DNA of 64,000 nucleotides from Rhodotorula mucilaginosa (taxonomy: Eukaryota; Basidiomycota; Microbotryomycetes; Sporidiobolales; Sporidiobolaceae). Under the pieces are notes generated by a model. That model worked only from the letters and a program-made list of their open reading frames with translations, made no database searches and had not been told where the DNA came from. The position numbers and the translations under genes were made by a program. This document shows positions 22,279 through 34,000 of this stretch, piece by piece. The DNA lies in contig CP137869.1 in the NCBI GenBank assembly GCA_034406715.1, positions 1-64,000 of the forward strand, written 5' to 3'. The number at the start of each line of letters is the position of its first letter. Position 1 is the stretch's first letter.

Positions 22279-22935
22279 TTATTTGAGGCTGGCGAGATAA
22301 GCCTGAAGAGCACAGGAAGGTCAGCAACAAGCGGCGTCGGCGGTGACTAAAGAAGAGTGCACATACCTTGACGTCCGGATGGCCGTGAGTAGCGTTGAGG
22401 CGCATAATCTCGTCGGCCGTTTCCTGGCTCGTCCTCAGCAGTGCACGAGTCGTCGACTTTGAGGGCTTCTTCTCGGCCGTCTTTTCGGTCGGGACGGCGC
22501 GCTTCTCCTCCCATTCGCTATGGAACATCCAAGCCTGTCCCAACGAGTACATAGAGTCAACATGAGCTCGCAGAAAAGGAAAGGGAGCGAGCGCGGGGCA
22601 GCTCACCTTGACTTGGGGCGCACCAGAACTGGCGTTGATGCTCATGATCTCTCGGAAGATCTCTTCCGGAGTCTGGGCCGCACGCGCCGGCGAGCTGCTG
22701 CCAGACTTGTTGAAGATCTTGGCCAGGAGTGAGCGCGACTGCGAGGGGGAAAAACCAACAGTCAGGTTGAGTTCGGTGAACAGGGCAACGAGGCGAACTG
22801 GCTCACCTTGCGACTGCCGCTGTGACGCGGCGACGGAGTCTCTTCGCTCTTGAGTAGGGTCTTTGACGAGACCGAGTACAGAGAAACCGGGACCGTCGAA
22901 GTGGTCGAGTAAAGGGACGCAGATTCGGAAGACAT
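22279..22935 (-). CDS. Small 150-residue protein with an internally duplicated motif
   Basis: Four exons with clean phase-0 joins: 22935-22807 (43 codons), 22738-22607 (44), 22534-22367 (56) and 22302-22279 (7 codons plus stop). The product starts MSSESASLYSTTSTVPVS, a Ser/Thr-rich tail. It carries two related motifs: TPEEIFREIMSINASSGAPQ then VK at the end of exon 2, and SQETADEIMRLNATHGHPDV then K at the end of exon 3. Each is followed by Ala as the first residue of the next exon, so both motif and intron position are duplicated. No membrane segment. The family is not recognised; a basidiomycete-specific protein is likely. Function unknown. Confidence 0.75.
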
Positions 22936-23438
22936 GGCGGGTGAGCTGTTCGGAGTGATGATGAGGTGAAGAGCGGGTCCGTAGCAGTAGCGAGGTGAGG
23001 AGCTGATGCAGAAGCAAGAGGTCGAAACAGCAGCTAGCAGTCTTTATAGACGGCCGTACGCACACTCGTGACTCGGTGAGGTACGTCGCTCGAGTTTGAT
23101 CGAGCGAGCAATGACTCGGACAAACGGACTCGACTTCCGCTTTGACAAAGGGCTCCAGTCGGAAGCAAAGCCGCGGACAAGGCACGATGAGATGTTAGGT
23201 GCGTAGAGTCTAAACATAGGCTCGAATCCGAAGTAAGCGAGCCGCAGGGGCGAGCGACGTGTGCAGCGGAAAGCAAAGCCGCGAGCGCCAGGCGAGCGTC
23301 GCCGGGTTCTCGATGGGAAAATCTTAAAAATGCCGTCCGCTACTCGAGCTGCGTATACCCGCTCATCTTGATAAAGATGCTCCGAAATAAAGGCGATCAA
23401 GCTCTGGATCATTGCGCCGATGGCCAAGCTTGTTCAAT
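22936..23438. other. Intergenic region between the 150-residue gene and HAP2
   Basis: About 500 bases without a supported ORF. It holds the promoter of the 22279-22935 gene and the HAP2 3' end. A GGCTCGAATCC word near 23218 resembles a tRNA B box, but no matching A box or cloverleaf was found. Confidence 0.5.
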
Positions 23439-24854
23439 CTACGACTCGTCCTCGCCCGCCGTCTGCATTCCCTCGTTCGGACTCGTCCCTGACTGGCTGC
23501 CCCCATCTCCTCCTGCCACCGGACCTTCTGCGCCCGGTCGAGGTTTCGGCGGCCATTCAACTCCCGGGATCGACCCTCCCGCTTCGAGGATCGCGCGCTC
23601 ATCGAGCGTGAGGAACCGGCCCCCCGGACCGCGAGGTCGGCGCATCGCATGCTTGTGCCGCGATTCGTGCAAATAAGGCTGCCATGCGAAAAGAATGTGT
23701 GTGTGTGCGAGTCAGCAAGAGGGTGGCAAACGAGTGGTAACCCAGAAAAGGAAGCGCACCTTTCGTTCGCGGCTCAGCCGGCCCATCTCTTCGAGTCGCG
23801 CGCGCGCGATCCGACGCTTCAGGATCCGATGATACTGCTTCGCGTTGACGTAGAGCGGTTCGGTCTCGTCCTGGGCTGCAGCGTCTTCGAGGATCGCCGC
23901 CCCGCCCCCGCCCCCGCCGCCACCGCCACCGCTCGCGGCAGAAAAGTCGTCGTCGCCCGGATCATCGCCGGCGCCTAACCTCGCATCTTCCTCGCCACCG
24001 TATCGAGCGCGTCGTTGTCGCCCAGAGTAGTTGTAGGCGACGCCATCGCCGTCCTCGCCAAGATATTCGCTCCCGTTATCCGCTTCCGGATCATCATCGT
24101 CCTCCTCCTCCAATCCTCGACCCACCTCGACGCCACCGCCCCCACCATAGTCGAGCACATGGTCCTGATGCTGCTGAGCAGCCCGTGTGGTACGCTGGCG
24201 TTTACGAGCTCCCCTCGTCCCTGCCGCGGCTCCCTCTCGCTGCAATTCGACCGGCCCAGGCGGCGGCATGGGTCCTTTGCCCTTGCGGTTGCCGTTGGAC
24301 GCGGACGAGGAGGACGCGACGAAATCGGCAGGGTTGAGCCATGCACTGGTGGTAGAATCTGAAGGGGGCCCGAAATCGTACACGTTGTTCGTCGCCGCCG
24401 CAGAAGTAGTAGTCGCGAACGGGTCATGTTGTTGTTGTTGTTGTTGTCGATCGAAGCCGTTCGAGCCGCCGCCGCCGCCGCCGCCGCCTCCCGAGTAGAC
24501 GAGGTCCGGAAGCGGTTCCCCTCCTCCTCCGACCTGGAAAGCGCTCCTCGCAGCGTGACCATTTGTCCCGATCCTGTGATCCTGAGGAGGGGGCAAGGAA
24601 GGAGATCCCGGCCGTCCATTGCCGGCGGCGGCCATCGGGGAGCCAACCGGCTGCTCGACATAGTCGAACGCGTACACAGTCTCGTCTTGCAGCCTCAAGT
24701 CCGACGTCGAAGCCGCCATCATGCCGGGAGGAGACCGGAGCGACGAGCCGTTCGCTGTCGTTGTTGTCGAGGTTCCGTCGCCGCCAAGGAGCGCGGGTTG
24801 CGGGTACGACGGCGTGAAATAGCGACTCGGTCCAGCGACCGGCGCGTGCTCCAT
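23439..24854 (-). CDS. HAP2: CCAAT-binding factor subunit Hap2 / NF-YA
   Basis: Sequence-specific subunit of the trimeric CCAAT-binding complex, which controls respiration and nutrient genes. The conserved core spans the single intron: [20 protein letters not shown] and ARLEE close exon 1 (24854-23760), and [20 protein letters not shown] opens exon 2 (23678-23439). The first is the NF-YB/NF-YC-interacting helix and the second the DNA-binding helix. Phases match (365 codons, then 79 plus stop), giving about 444 residues. The long N-terminus is low complexity, with runs of Gly, Gln, Asn and Asp. ATG at 24854 is the only good start. A C-terminal core followed by a Pro/Gly tail is normal for fungal members. 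Confidence 0.95.
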
Positions 24855-25309
24855 GGCTGGCGTCGTCGAGTGCGCGCGATGATGACGGAAGTCAACGTTG
24901 TCGATGTTGACCGCGGCTTGGCGCGGTTTCGCTCACGTCAAGCACGTATGGCGTGCGGACCAGACAGCGCTCTTCTATCCACACAGGGGCGAGCTGCAGC
25001 GGACTTGCGAATCCGCTCACGAGGGTCAGATCAGGAAAGAGTCAACTTGCGGGTGAGAAGGGAGCGAGCCGAAGTGCCGAGACGCGGCGACACTGCAGCT
25101 GGCAGGTGAAATCTCTCACAGTCCAGTCCTGAAAGTGCAGTCGGCTTGATGTACTCGATTTTCTTTATTTGCAAACAGGGAAACAAATGGGAGGTACAAC
25201 ACACGCTTTGACGACGGGCTCTGGGGGAAACAAGAACAGGAGCGCATGCTCCTCGGTATGTATACGAGCCAGCAGCACTGGGCTCGAGAGAGTCACCTGC
25301 GCTCCACGC
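24855..25309. other. HAP2 upstream / RPB11 downstream region
   Basis: No gene seen. The segment holds the HAP2 promoter and leader and the 3' end of RPB11. An AT-rich patch near 25150-25190 (TTTTCTTTATTTGC) may contain the RPB11 polyadenylation region. Confidence 0.45.
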
Positions 25310-26020
25310 TCAGTAGAAGCCTTCTCCGGCGCCGCCAAACTGGTCCTCGGTGCCCTCGAGGGTCTTGACCTTGAGGACCTCTTGGGAAAACTCCTTCTTG
25401 ACGCGACTGAGGAGCATGATGAGGGCGTTGATCGCCTCCTGGACGGCGACGATCGGGGTCTTGGTCCCGTCGGTTTGGACTTTGAGTTCGACGCGCGGTT
25501 CGAGCGGGTGCGGGACGCGGTACCCTGCGAACTGGACGAACGGGAGCAGGAGCAGTTGCCTGTGCGACGGCGGTAAACGCGTGCGCAGATCCGAGTCAGC
25601 GCGTTCTTCTTCTGATGCAGCTCTACGGATCATGGATGCGGGCGGAGGCGGAGGTGGGACGCACGATCGGAGCATGTTGGCGAGCGTGTGGTCCTCCTTG
25701 TTGATGGTCAAGGTCGCCGCGTTCGGGATCTTGGTGTCCTCGTCAAAGATGACCCTGTCCAACACATGCGTGCGCGCAAAGTCCAGCGAGTTGTGTACAG
25801 CACGGGGGTACGGAGAGGCAGAGCAGGGTGGCCAAGAGAGCAGCAAGAGAACGAAGCCGCGGGAGAGAAAAGAGAGAAAAAGGCTCGAGTAAGCGCTCGT
25901 TCCCCAGGGAGAAAGACGGAGCGACAAGGGCAGGAGCTCGTGATTGCAAGAGGGGAAGGAAGCGCACTTGGCCTCTCCGTCCGCGAGGACAAACATCTCG
26001 TACCGCGACGGCGCGTTCAT
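25310..26020 (-). CDS. RPB11: RNA polymerase II subunit Rpb11
   Basis: Alpha-like subunit that dimerises with Rpb3 at the start of polymerase II assembly. Three exons: 26020-25968, 25754-25665 and 25559-25310, joined in phase to a 130-residue protein; the yeast protein is about 120. Conserved parts are MNAPSRYEMFVLADGEAK, DTKIPNAATLTINKEDHTLA followed by NMLR, and FAGYRVPHPLEPRVELKVQT. The first intron is long for this genome at 213 nt, and the coding frame happens to stay open through both introns, so unspliced reading would mislead. The C-terminus EGTEDQFGGAGEGFY is acidic and Gly-rich. Confidence 0.96.
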   Translation of the reverse strand: MNAPSRYEMFVLADGEAKCASFPSCNHELLPLSLRLSPWGTSAYSSLFLSFLSRGFVLLLLSWPPCSASPYPRAVHNSLDFARTHVLDRVIFDEDTKIPNAATLTINKEDHTLANMLRSCVPPPPPPASMIRRAASEEERADSDLRTRLPPSHRQLLLLPFVQFAGYRVPHPLEPRVELKVQTDGTKTPIVAVQEAINALIMLLSRVKKEFSQEVLKVKTLEGTEDQFGGAGEGFY

Positions 26021-27081
26021 GGTCGGGTTCTTTCTACACGTTCAAGGGGGGAGGGGACCAGGATACAAGGTGAATTCACGGAAGCTGCTGCGTGTAACCG
26101 GAAAGGTCAGCGTTCTGTGCGCGCGTTACGGGGATGATTGTGCTCCAAAGCAGACGGGATCAGATAATAGCACATGGTTTCTCGTCAACGACTGAGCCCC
26201 CACCAGAAAGGGGAGGCCCAGTGTCAGGGGATTGACAGATTGATTGATATGTATGATGTTGTTTTCATCGTGTCCCTTGGGGAGGGGGAGTTGGGGCAAG
26301 GTGGGCTTACCGAGGGTGACTGACGCGGCGAGTGTGAGGCGCGCAGGCGGGCAGGCGAGGGTGAGGCGAGAGGCGGGATGGGAGCAGATCAGAGCAGAGC
26401 CGAGCGAAGTGAGAGGGCGAGACAGCCGAGTGAACGGCTCTCGCGGGTGTAGCGTGTAGCGTGTGAGTGCAAGAGAGAGGTGAGAGCCGAGGCGCCCGAG
26501 TACAGAACAGAGTTGAGTTGTAATGCTCGATTGTAATGATTTTGAATCAAACTGGGGATTACTCGAGGGCGGCAAAGCGAGCTCGGAGCTGAAGCGCGCG
26601 CGCCGAGTCGAGCGCGTGCGAGAGAAGTGAGCGACGGCTGTCTTTCCTCCGGTCTCGTCCCGCTTGCCAATCTAGGTACGTGCACCGCTCGAGTGTACGA
26701 CTCCACACCGCCCAACTCAGCCGTACGACCCACCGCGGCCACCGCCCCCCGCCGCTCGCGTACCGCCGCCCGTCAAAGTCGAGTCGAGCCGAGTCGAGCC
26801 GCATCGGACAGGGACGCGCTCAACGTCAGCGGGCAGCGTGTCCGACTCGATGGAGGAGAGAGGAGGCTATGGAGTCCTGGCTGAGAGGATTTAGGGAGGG
26901 GTAGCGCAGGCTAGGGCAGGCAAGAGCGGGGGTTGCGGCGCAGTTGCGGTGCTCGGCGCGGGTTTCAACTCGGCTCTCGACTCGACACTCGGCGCGGGGT
27001 GGCCAGCAGCACAGGGCTCGCGAGGCTTAACAGGGAGGGCACACCGCGCTTACACGCTACGTATTCTCGCCGCAAACAGAC
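26021..27081. promoter_or_regulatory. Divergent upstream region of RPB11 and RPL28
   Basis: About 1.06 kb with no supported ORF. It is rich in short reiterated words: GTGTAGCGTGTAGCGTGTGA near 26447, CAGGCGGGCAGGCGAGG near 26345, GAGTCGAGCCGAGTCGAGCC near 26780 and CTCGGCTCTCGACTCGACAC near 26970. The last two are partly inverted relative to each other. A ribosomal protein promoter is expected in the right half. Confidence 0.45.
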
Positions 27082-27961
<880 letters not shown>

Positions 27962-29728
27962 ATTCTCCCCTTCTTTTTTTGCAACGAGCCGAGGTGTGTG
28001 TTTTTGATGCGGTTGCCAATTCGGTCTCGTTTCTGGAAGATGGCGAGGGGGCTACAAACTTCGGATCGTGTTTCCCAAAACGCACGCTCGCATGGAGACC
28101 GTCTTCTACACTTGCGCTCTTTCTTTGCCATCTCTGCCATCCCATTAGCTTTTCAGACGCCGGATTCCCGGCTCTTGTTCCCGGACTCGATTCGCCCTGA
28201 TTGGGAGACGAGGAAGCTGGAAAAGGCGCAGCCCTTTCTCTCAACGATCTGCGTGCGGCTTGGCTCGCTTCTGTCGACGTACCCGCTGAGGAGGATGCCC
28301 GCGCTGGCTGCTGTGTGGCGGAGCCCGACGGGCCGTACCAAGTTGTGGGAGCATGCCAAAGCTCGAGAACAGAGTGGCCGGGTTACCACGGTTCATCGCG
28401 CTGGGTCTGCACGTTGCATTTCCCGGCTCGCAGGTCCTGATTGCTCGGCGCCCGAGCGAGGCCTATACGGCGGCTGACTGACAAGCAAGAAAAGCGGGCT
28501 GATTTGTCTTCAGAGTTGAGTGGTCCAACGTCCGTTCCAGTCAAATCGGCGCCTTTAGAAATCAAAGATGGAGGAAAGACCAACCGCAACCCATCGCTTC
28601 TCTACAGCCGCCTCGTACCAATTTCAGTTTCAGGGAGACTTCTGTCCCGGTCCCTTTGACCCCGAGTGGCCAACGGCTACAGTACGCCTCGCCTTTTTGA
28701 GGCTGAGAAGGTCCGCCCTGGTCAGGCCTCTTGTTCGGAAGTGTGCTGCGCTCATGGGAGGCTATACTTGGTTCCCGGACTGAGGAACATAGCAGCAGGG
28801 AGTGTTGGCGTGTTTGCGGTCAGGGGAATGCCCGCCTTGTTGTGCGCGTGCGACAAGCTGTCATCACGAGCCGCGTTGAGGGACCTTTCCGAGCGCCTTC
28901 CCGCGTCTCTCTTGGGTTCAGGAAACTCCAGTTGCCTCTTCAATCTGCCTCCGGGAGTCTGAGGACAGATTGGAGAAGCATAGAGCTAGTGATCCGCGGA
29001 ACGCCCGCGTCGCGAATCTCGAGGATTCCGCCGCCCGATCGGGTTGGCATTCGAGGGGATGCAGCTCACAGCTGAAGCAACCGCCAAAGTCGACACGCTC
29101 CTTCCTACAAGTCCGACTTTGGAGCATAGCGCTGCTGCTGTCCCAACTCAAGGTCTTTACCAGGTGACCGTCTTCGCCGCAAGCGCCTACCCCTTTGCCA
29201 AGTGCTTCGGCACAGAGTCCTCCAATTCACAAAGAAACACCGACGAGCTAGCAATCATTTTTCGTCGAAGACGAGGCTCGAGTGAGTGACCTCGGTAAGA
29301 CGCAGAACTGTTACCTCCGACCCGCCGTCGAGGACCGGTAAACAGACAATGAAGCCCCTCGCCCGGGCTCGAGTGGCGAAAAGAAAACAAAGCATAGTCT
29401 GCGGACTTGTCGACGGCACCCCAGGCGGGGTGCGAGAAACATCACTCCTGTTTACAGACCCGACGGAGGAGCGAGGCATCCGCAATCGAAACAACGCAGA
29501 ACTTTCTTTCTCGTTCATCGCTCTCAGGCCTTCTCGATCTTCTCTCTCTCGCTCCCTCTGTAGCGCGCAGGATCTGTGTTTGCTGTTTATTGCAAGCCGA
29601 GGGAGAGGCGGGGATTCTGTACACGCCTCTGCAGCCACCTCTCGTAAAGAAAAGCAAATGCCAAGCTCACAAGCACGTGCCCGCTACCGCCCCACACAGC
29701 GCCTACTCGCTCCTCCCCCTAGGCTGCC
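27962..29728. other. 1.77-kb gene-poor interval between RPL28 and SEC62
   Basis: The longest internal stretch without a recognised gene. Open frames on both strands are short and protein-unlike (best: 127 codons, minus, 29255-29638, no domain). Base composition looks slightly less GC-rich than the coding regions. It contains the 3' ends of two convergent genes. A noncoding RNA or decayed gene could be hidden here, but nothing specific was seen. Confidence 0.5.
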
Positions 29729-30860
29729 CTACTCGTCATCATCATCGTCCTCGCCTTCGAGGATCTCTTCGATCCTCGCTCCCGAATGGGGAGTCGGATC
29801 GGGCCCTTCCGTCGCCTCTTCGATCTGCAACTCGTCTTCGAGGCCGAGCGACTTTTTCGACGATTTCTTCCCGCTCCGATTCCGGAGAGAAGAAGAAGAA
29901 CCGTCTCCTGCTCCGCTTCCAGTTGCGTCCGCCGACTTTTTCGAGGAGGAGGACGAGGATTTCTTCTTTTTCGGTGGGGGCACGTCCCATCCCCAGAGCG
30001 GGATGAACGAGTCGACCTGTGGAGGGAGGGTCAAGAGTCAGCCACACCAACTCGCTCGGGTTCAAGTACAAAGATGCCAACGCCTCACGAATCCGACGTC
30101 GGCAAAGAGGTTGGGGAAGATCCAGATCCCGGGACGGGCCGCGACTTTGGTGACGAGCCAGACGACGAGGCGGACGATGGCGAGTCCGAAAAAGGCGGCG
30201 ACGAGACCGAGGACGGCGACCGAGAGGTACCAGACTCCGATGCGCATCTTGATGGGCCAGAGGGGGAACATGACCCCGGCGAGGACGACGGCGACCATTC
30301 CGAGGGCGAGGACGAGTTGGCGGACCGGGTTCGGGTCGACGAGCCAGACGTAGTACTCTTCCGGGGCGAACAACTGTTGCGGGACGATCTGGACGGCTTT
30401 GACCCCGGACGAGATGGTCGGACCGCGTTGGATGCGGAGGAAAAAGGTGTGAGGGATCATCGAGTGGAGGAGTTGTTGCGCTTGTTCATCCGAGGTCTGG
30501 TCGAGAGCGGGGACGCCCTTGAGTTTCGCATAGGCGGGAGAGCGCAGGGCTTTGATGGCCGATTTGCCTGCGTGCGTGCAGGTGCGAGTGGGTGAGCGGT
30601 GAGGAGTGACGAACTCGGAGAGGTGGAGTGGGTGGGAACGGACCCTTGAAGTAGTCTACGCGTTTCCCGCCGAGTGCGCCCTGCTTGAGTTTTATGCCGG
30701 ACTTGTTTCTGAGCCAGTCGACTACGCGCTTGAGTTCGGCTGGCGTGTAGAGACACGTAGGTGGAGTGTCAGCTGTGGGTGGTCAGCCAGGGGCAGGGAC
30801 AGGGAGAAGGGGACGGACGGGGTGCGCGCTGGTGGTTGTCGCGCATGTTTTGAGACGACA
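29729..30860 (-). CDS. SEC62: ER translocon accessory protein Sec62
   Basis: Sec62 works with Sec63 and the Sec61 channel in post-translational import into the ER. Conserved parts in order: ELKRVVDWLRNKSGIKLKQG and RVDYFKG in the cytosolic N-domain, the HSMIPHTFFLRIQRG segment, then two membrane helices (LVLALGMVAVVLAGVMFPLW and VWYLSVAVLGLVAAFFGLAI) and WIFPNLFADVGFVDSFIPLW. The C-terminus is Lys-rich then strongly acidic, ending EEILEGEDDDDDE, with stop at 29729. The start is tentative: ATG at 30860 begins MSSQNMRDNHQRAP and must splice, through a weak GTCCGT donor, to the ELKRVV exon. A different first exon is possible. Divergent from CND1. Confidence 0.9.
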
Positions 30861-31027
30861 TCCTCTCGCACTGCTCTAGACTCGTGCTCGTGTCCACGTG
30901 AGTGAGTGTAGAGGGAGAGACGACTCGCGCGGAAGCAGCTGCGAATCGACGGCGAGACGCGTCGCTCGAGTTCCGAGTCGAGTGCCACCGACTCGCGTCT
31001 ATAGTCACTGGGCGAGGCAGTAGCGGG
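30861..31027. promoter_or_regulatory. Short divergent promoter SEC62/CND1
   Basis: About 167 bases between the proposed start codons. No recognisable core-promoter element; GTCGAGT and GCGTCGCTCGAGTTCC words dominate. The exact size depends on the uncertain SEC62 first exon. Confidence 0.4.
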
Positions 31028-34000
31028 ATGGACTGGTCGCTCGAGGGCCAGCTCGCCCACTTGGAAGAGCACGGCGCACTCCAGCTCGCCGACCCCGACG
31101 CCCTCCAACTCGACTCGTCGCTCACTCAACATGACCACCACGCCAACCTCAACGGCGAGTCAACGAGGGCCCGCCAACTATACACGGTGCTCTATGGACT
31201 GACCCCTCAGGATGCCCGCCCGCAGGCCTCGTCGACGCGCTCGCCGAGGACCCCGTCAACATCACTGAACCCGCCACTTTCGACGCTGCCGCCGCGTTCC
31301 TCCAGTCAGTCGCTCTCTTAGTGTGCTCGCCTCACCATTCCACTTGCTGAACCCCCCCTTTGCTCGCCCCAGACACGCCGAGAGCCTGTCCGGTCCAATC
31401 CTGACAAAGTTGCTCGACACTCTCACCTCGAGTCAGTCCCTCTCCTCCCCCGGGAAAACCGAATGTACCCTGAGACCGGCGTTCCTTTCCAGGCTTCTCG
31501 TCCCTGCTCGACTCGGTCCGCGCCTCCGACTCGAACCCGTCCGACCACACCGCCTACCGCGCGTACAAGGATCCCCTCGAAGCCTACGCCGTCCTCGTCC
31601 GGTCCGCCATTCAGGTCGGAGAAAAAGTCGCCGCCAATGCCGCAGGTGGTGCAGATGATGCCGTCACGAGAAAGGTGCGCGTCTTCTCAAACGGACGATG
31701 CAAAACTCCCTCCCGTGGACACGGCCATGGCCCGCAACGGTCGCTCCCTGATAAAGTCCGCTATGACGAGAATACTCACCACCCCGGTGAACATCGTCGC
31801 ACGCAGAAACCCGCTCCGAAAAAGACCAAGTCGGCGGCGAAATCGGCGCAGCGCGATCAGTTTGTCTGGGTCGACCAGATCCCCGACGTCTTGAACGTCA
31901 TGGTCAAGGCGTTGAGAAGCTTGCGGACGGAACGGATCTGGCAGACCACGGCCGAGCGGGACGGCTTGATCTCGTGAGTTGGTTGCTTTTCGGCGCACGC
32001 CTGCGGAATAGGAGGGAGGGGGAGGGGCGGGGAGGGGGGCAACTCGGAATGAATGGAGACTTGAGACTGATCATCGCTCCGTAACATCACCCTTCAGGAA
32101 CTGCTTCCTCCGACCGTGCAACCAACTCGCCGAATCCGAGGCGTACCTCAAAGTTCCCGAGATCAAGCAGGGCATCTTTCGCGTCCTGTGCCTCGCCGCC
32201 AAAGGTCACGGTCAAGCTTTCAGTGCGTCTACTCTCTCTTTATCTCTTTCTGTCGGTGCTGTCGGTCATGCACGAAGAGTCGAGAGACAAGTATTGACGC
32301 GAGGATGGATCACCGAACCCTCCCCCCGCCCCCAGACGTCCAAATGACAATCATGCAGAACTTACAATACACGGAACACCTCGCCGAACCGATGGCCGAG
32401 TTGGTGACCGTCTTTGCGAAAGAGTTTGACAACGACCTGCTCGGCGAAAAAGTCCTCGGGTGCGTCGGCGCTCCCTCCTTTGGGGACCACTATCTGTTCC
32501 GCAGCGGCGCGGCTGCCACCTCGGCCAAAAGTTGGGGGCCTGATCTCCGCATTCCAAACTGACTCGGGTTGCCACTGGACCGCACGGCACGCACGCGCGA
32601 CGCAGCGAGATCGCCGACCGGCAGTTCAACGCTCAAGACTCGAAAGGCCCGCGGTCATTCTCGAGGTTCTTGATCCGCCTCGCCGAGACGAGTCCGCGGT
32701 TGGTGTTGAAGCAGATTGTCCTGCTCCAGAAGCACCTCGATTCGGAGGTGAGAAGGCGAATGATCTCCACTGTCTGTGGAATCGAAAGCAGTGGCTAACC
32801 GCGTCAATCGACTCCCGACCCAGTCGTACCCGATGCGGAACGCGATCCTCGAAGTCCTCGGCCTGTTGATCCGCGAACTGTCGTTGACCGAGCCGGGCGC
32901 GCTCGACATGGACGACTCGAAGCACGTCCGACTCCTCGAGTCGTTCTTCCAACTCGTGTTCGAACGCCTGCTCGACCTCAACTCGTACGTGCGCGCGAAA
33001 GCCGCCTCGGTCCTCCTCAAGACGTGCGACTTGCCCCCCAAGTTGCCGAAACTGCGACTCGAGTTGACGACACTCGCGGTCCGGTCGCTGCACGACAAGG
33101 CGGCGACGGTGAGGAAGAACTGCCTCGCGTTGCTGACGCGGTTGGTCTTGACGCACCCGTACGGGCGCCTCCATGGCGGAGAATTGGCCCTCGAGGAGTG
33201 GCAGGACCGGTTGAACAAGCTCGACGAGGAACTCAAGGTGCTCGATCTGCCGGACGAAGCCGAGATCGAGGCGCGCCGGTTGATGGAGGATGTTGCCGAA
33301 GAAGAAGAGGAGGAGGAGGACGCCGCCGAGGAGGAGGAGGAAGAGGACGCGGATCCTGACCATTCCATGGACTCGACTGCGGCTCCTCTCAAGAAAGAGG
33401 CGCCGCCCCGGAAGAAGAAGCGCGCGCCGCGACGTTCCATGCTCGACCTCGCGGCGGCAGACCAGTCGACCGCGCTCGCCCAAGTCGACAGCGACACGCT
33501 GCAGCGACTCCGCCTCACCAAGGCCTACTACACCGACGCGATCACGTTCATCGAGGCGCTCGAACTCGCGATGGACACGGTGACCGAGTTGTTGGCGTCG
33601 AGCGTCAAGAGCGAAGTCCTCGAGGCGATCGAGTTTTGCAAAGTCGCGAAAGAGTACAAACTCGAGGCGTCGGAGCAAGGGATCCGGAGGATGCTGCACC
33701 TGATCTGGACCAAGGACGAGACGCCCAATACGGCAACGGCGGCGGCGAGCGCGGAAGGGACCGGTGGCAGCGGCGGCGACGACGATGCGAAAGAGGCCAA
33801 GGGGGTCCGGAGTCGGTTGATCGAGTGCTACTCGCAACTCTACTTTGAACCGCCCGAGGCCCTCCCCGAGAAGGATCAGATCGCCTTTGTTGCCCGAAAC
33901 GTCATCGAGTGCGGCCCCCATTTCAACCCCCCCCCCCCCCTCGACTGCGCGGGTGCGACTTGACTGACCCGTTTGTCTTGGTGTGCAGGCTGACTCGGGA

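Noticed and set aside
23200-23240. tRNA-like B-box word GGCTCGAATCC
   Set aside because: No A box at the right distance and no cloverleaf pairing could be drawn on either strand.
26180-26560. G-rich reiterated words upstream of RPL28 as a coding region
   Set aside because: Open frames there are short, Arg/Ser-rich and not conserved in appearance; promoter or leader sequence fits better.
29286-30353. 355-codon plus-strand frame across SEC62
   Set aside because: It is antisense to the clearly conserved Sec62 coding exons and has a Ser/Arg/Pro-biased composition typical of shadow frames.
32626-33921. 431-codon minus-strand frame antisense to the condensin subunit
   Set aside because: Shadow of the conserved plus-strand exon; its Arg/Leu/Glu-rich composition mirrors the real codon usage.
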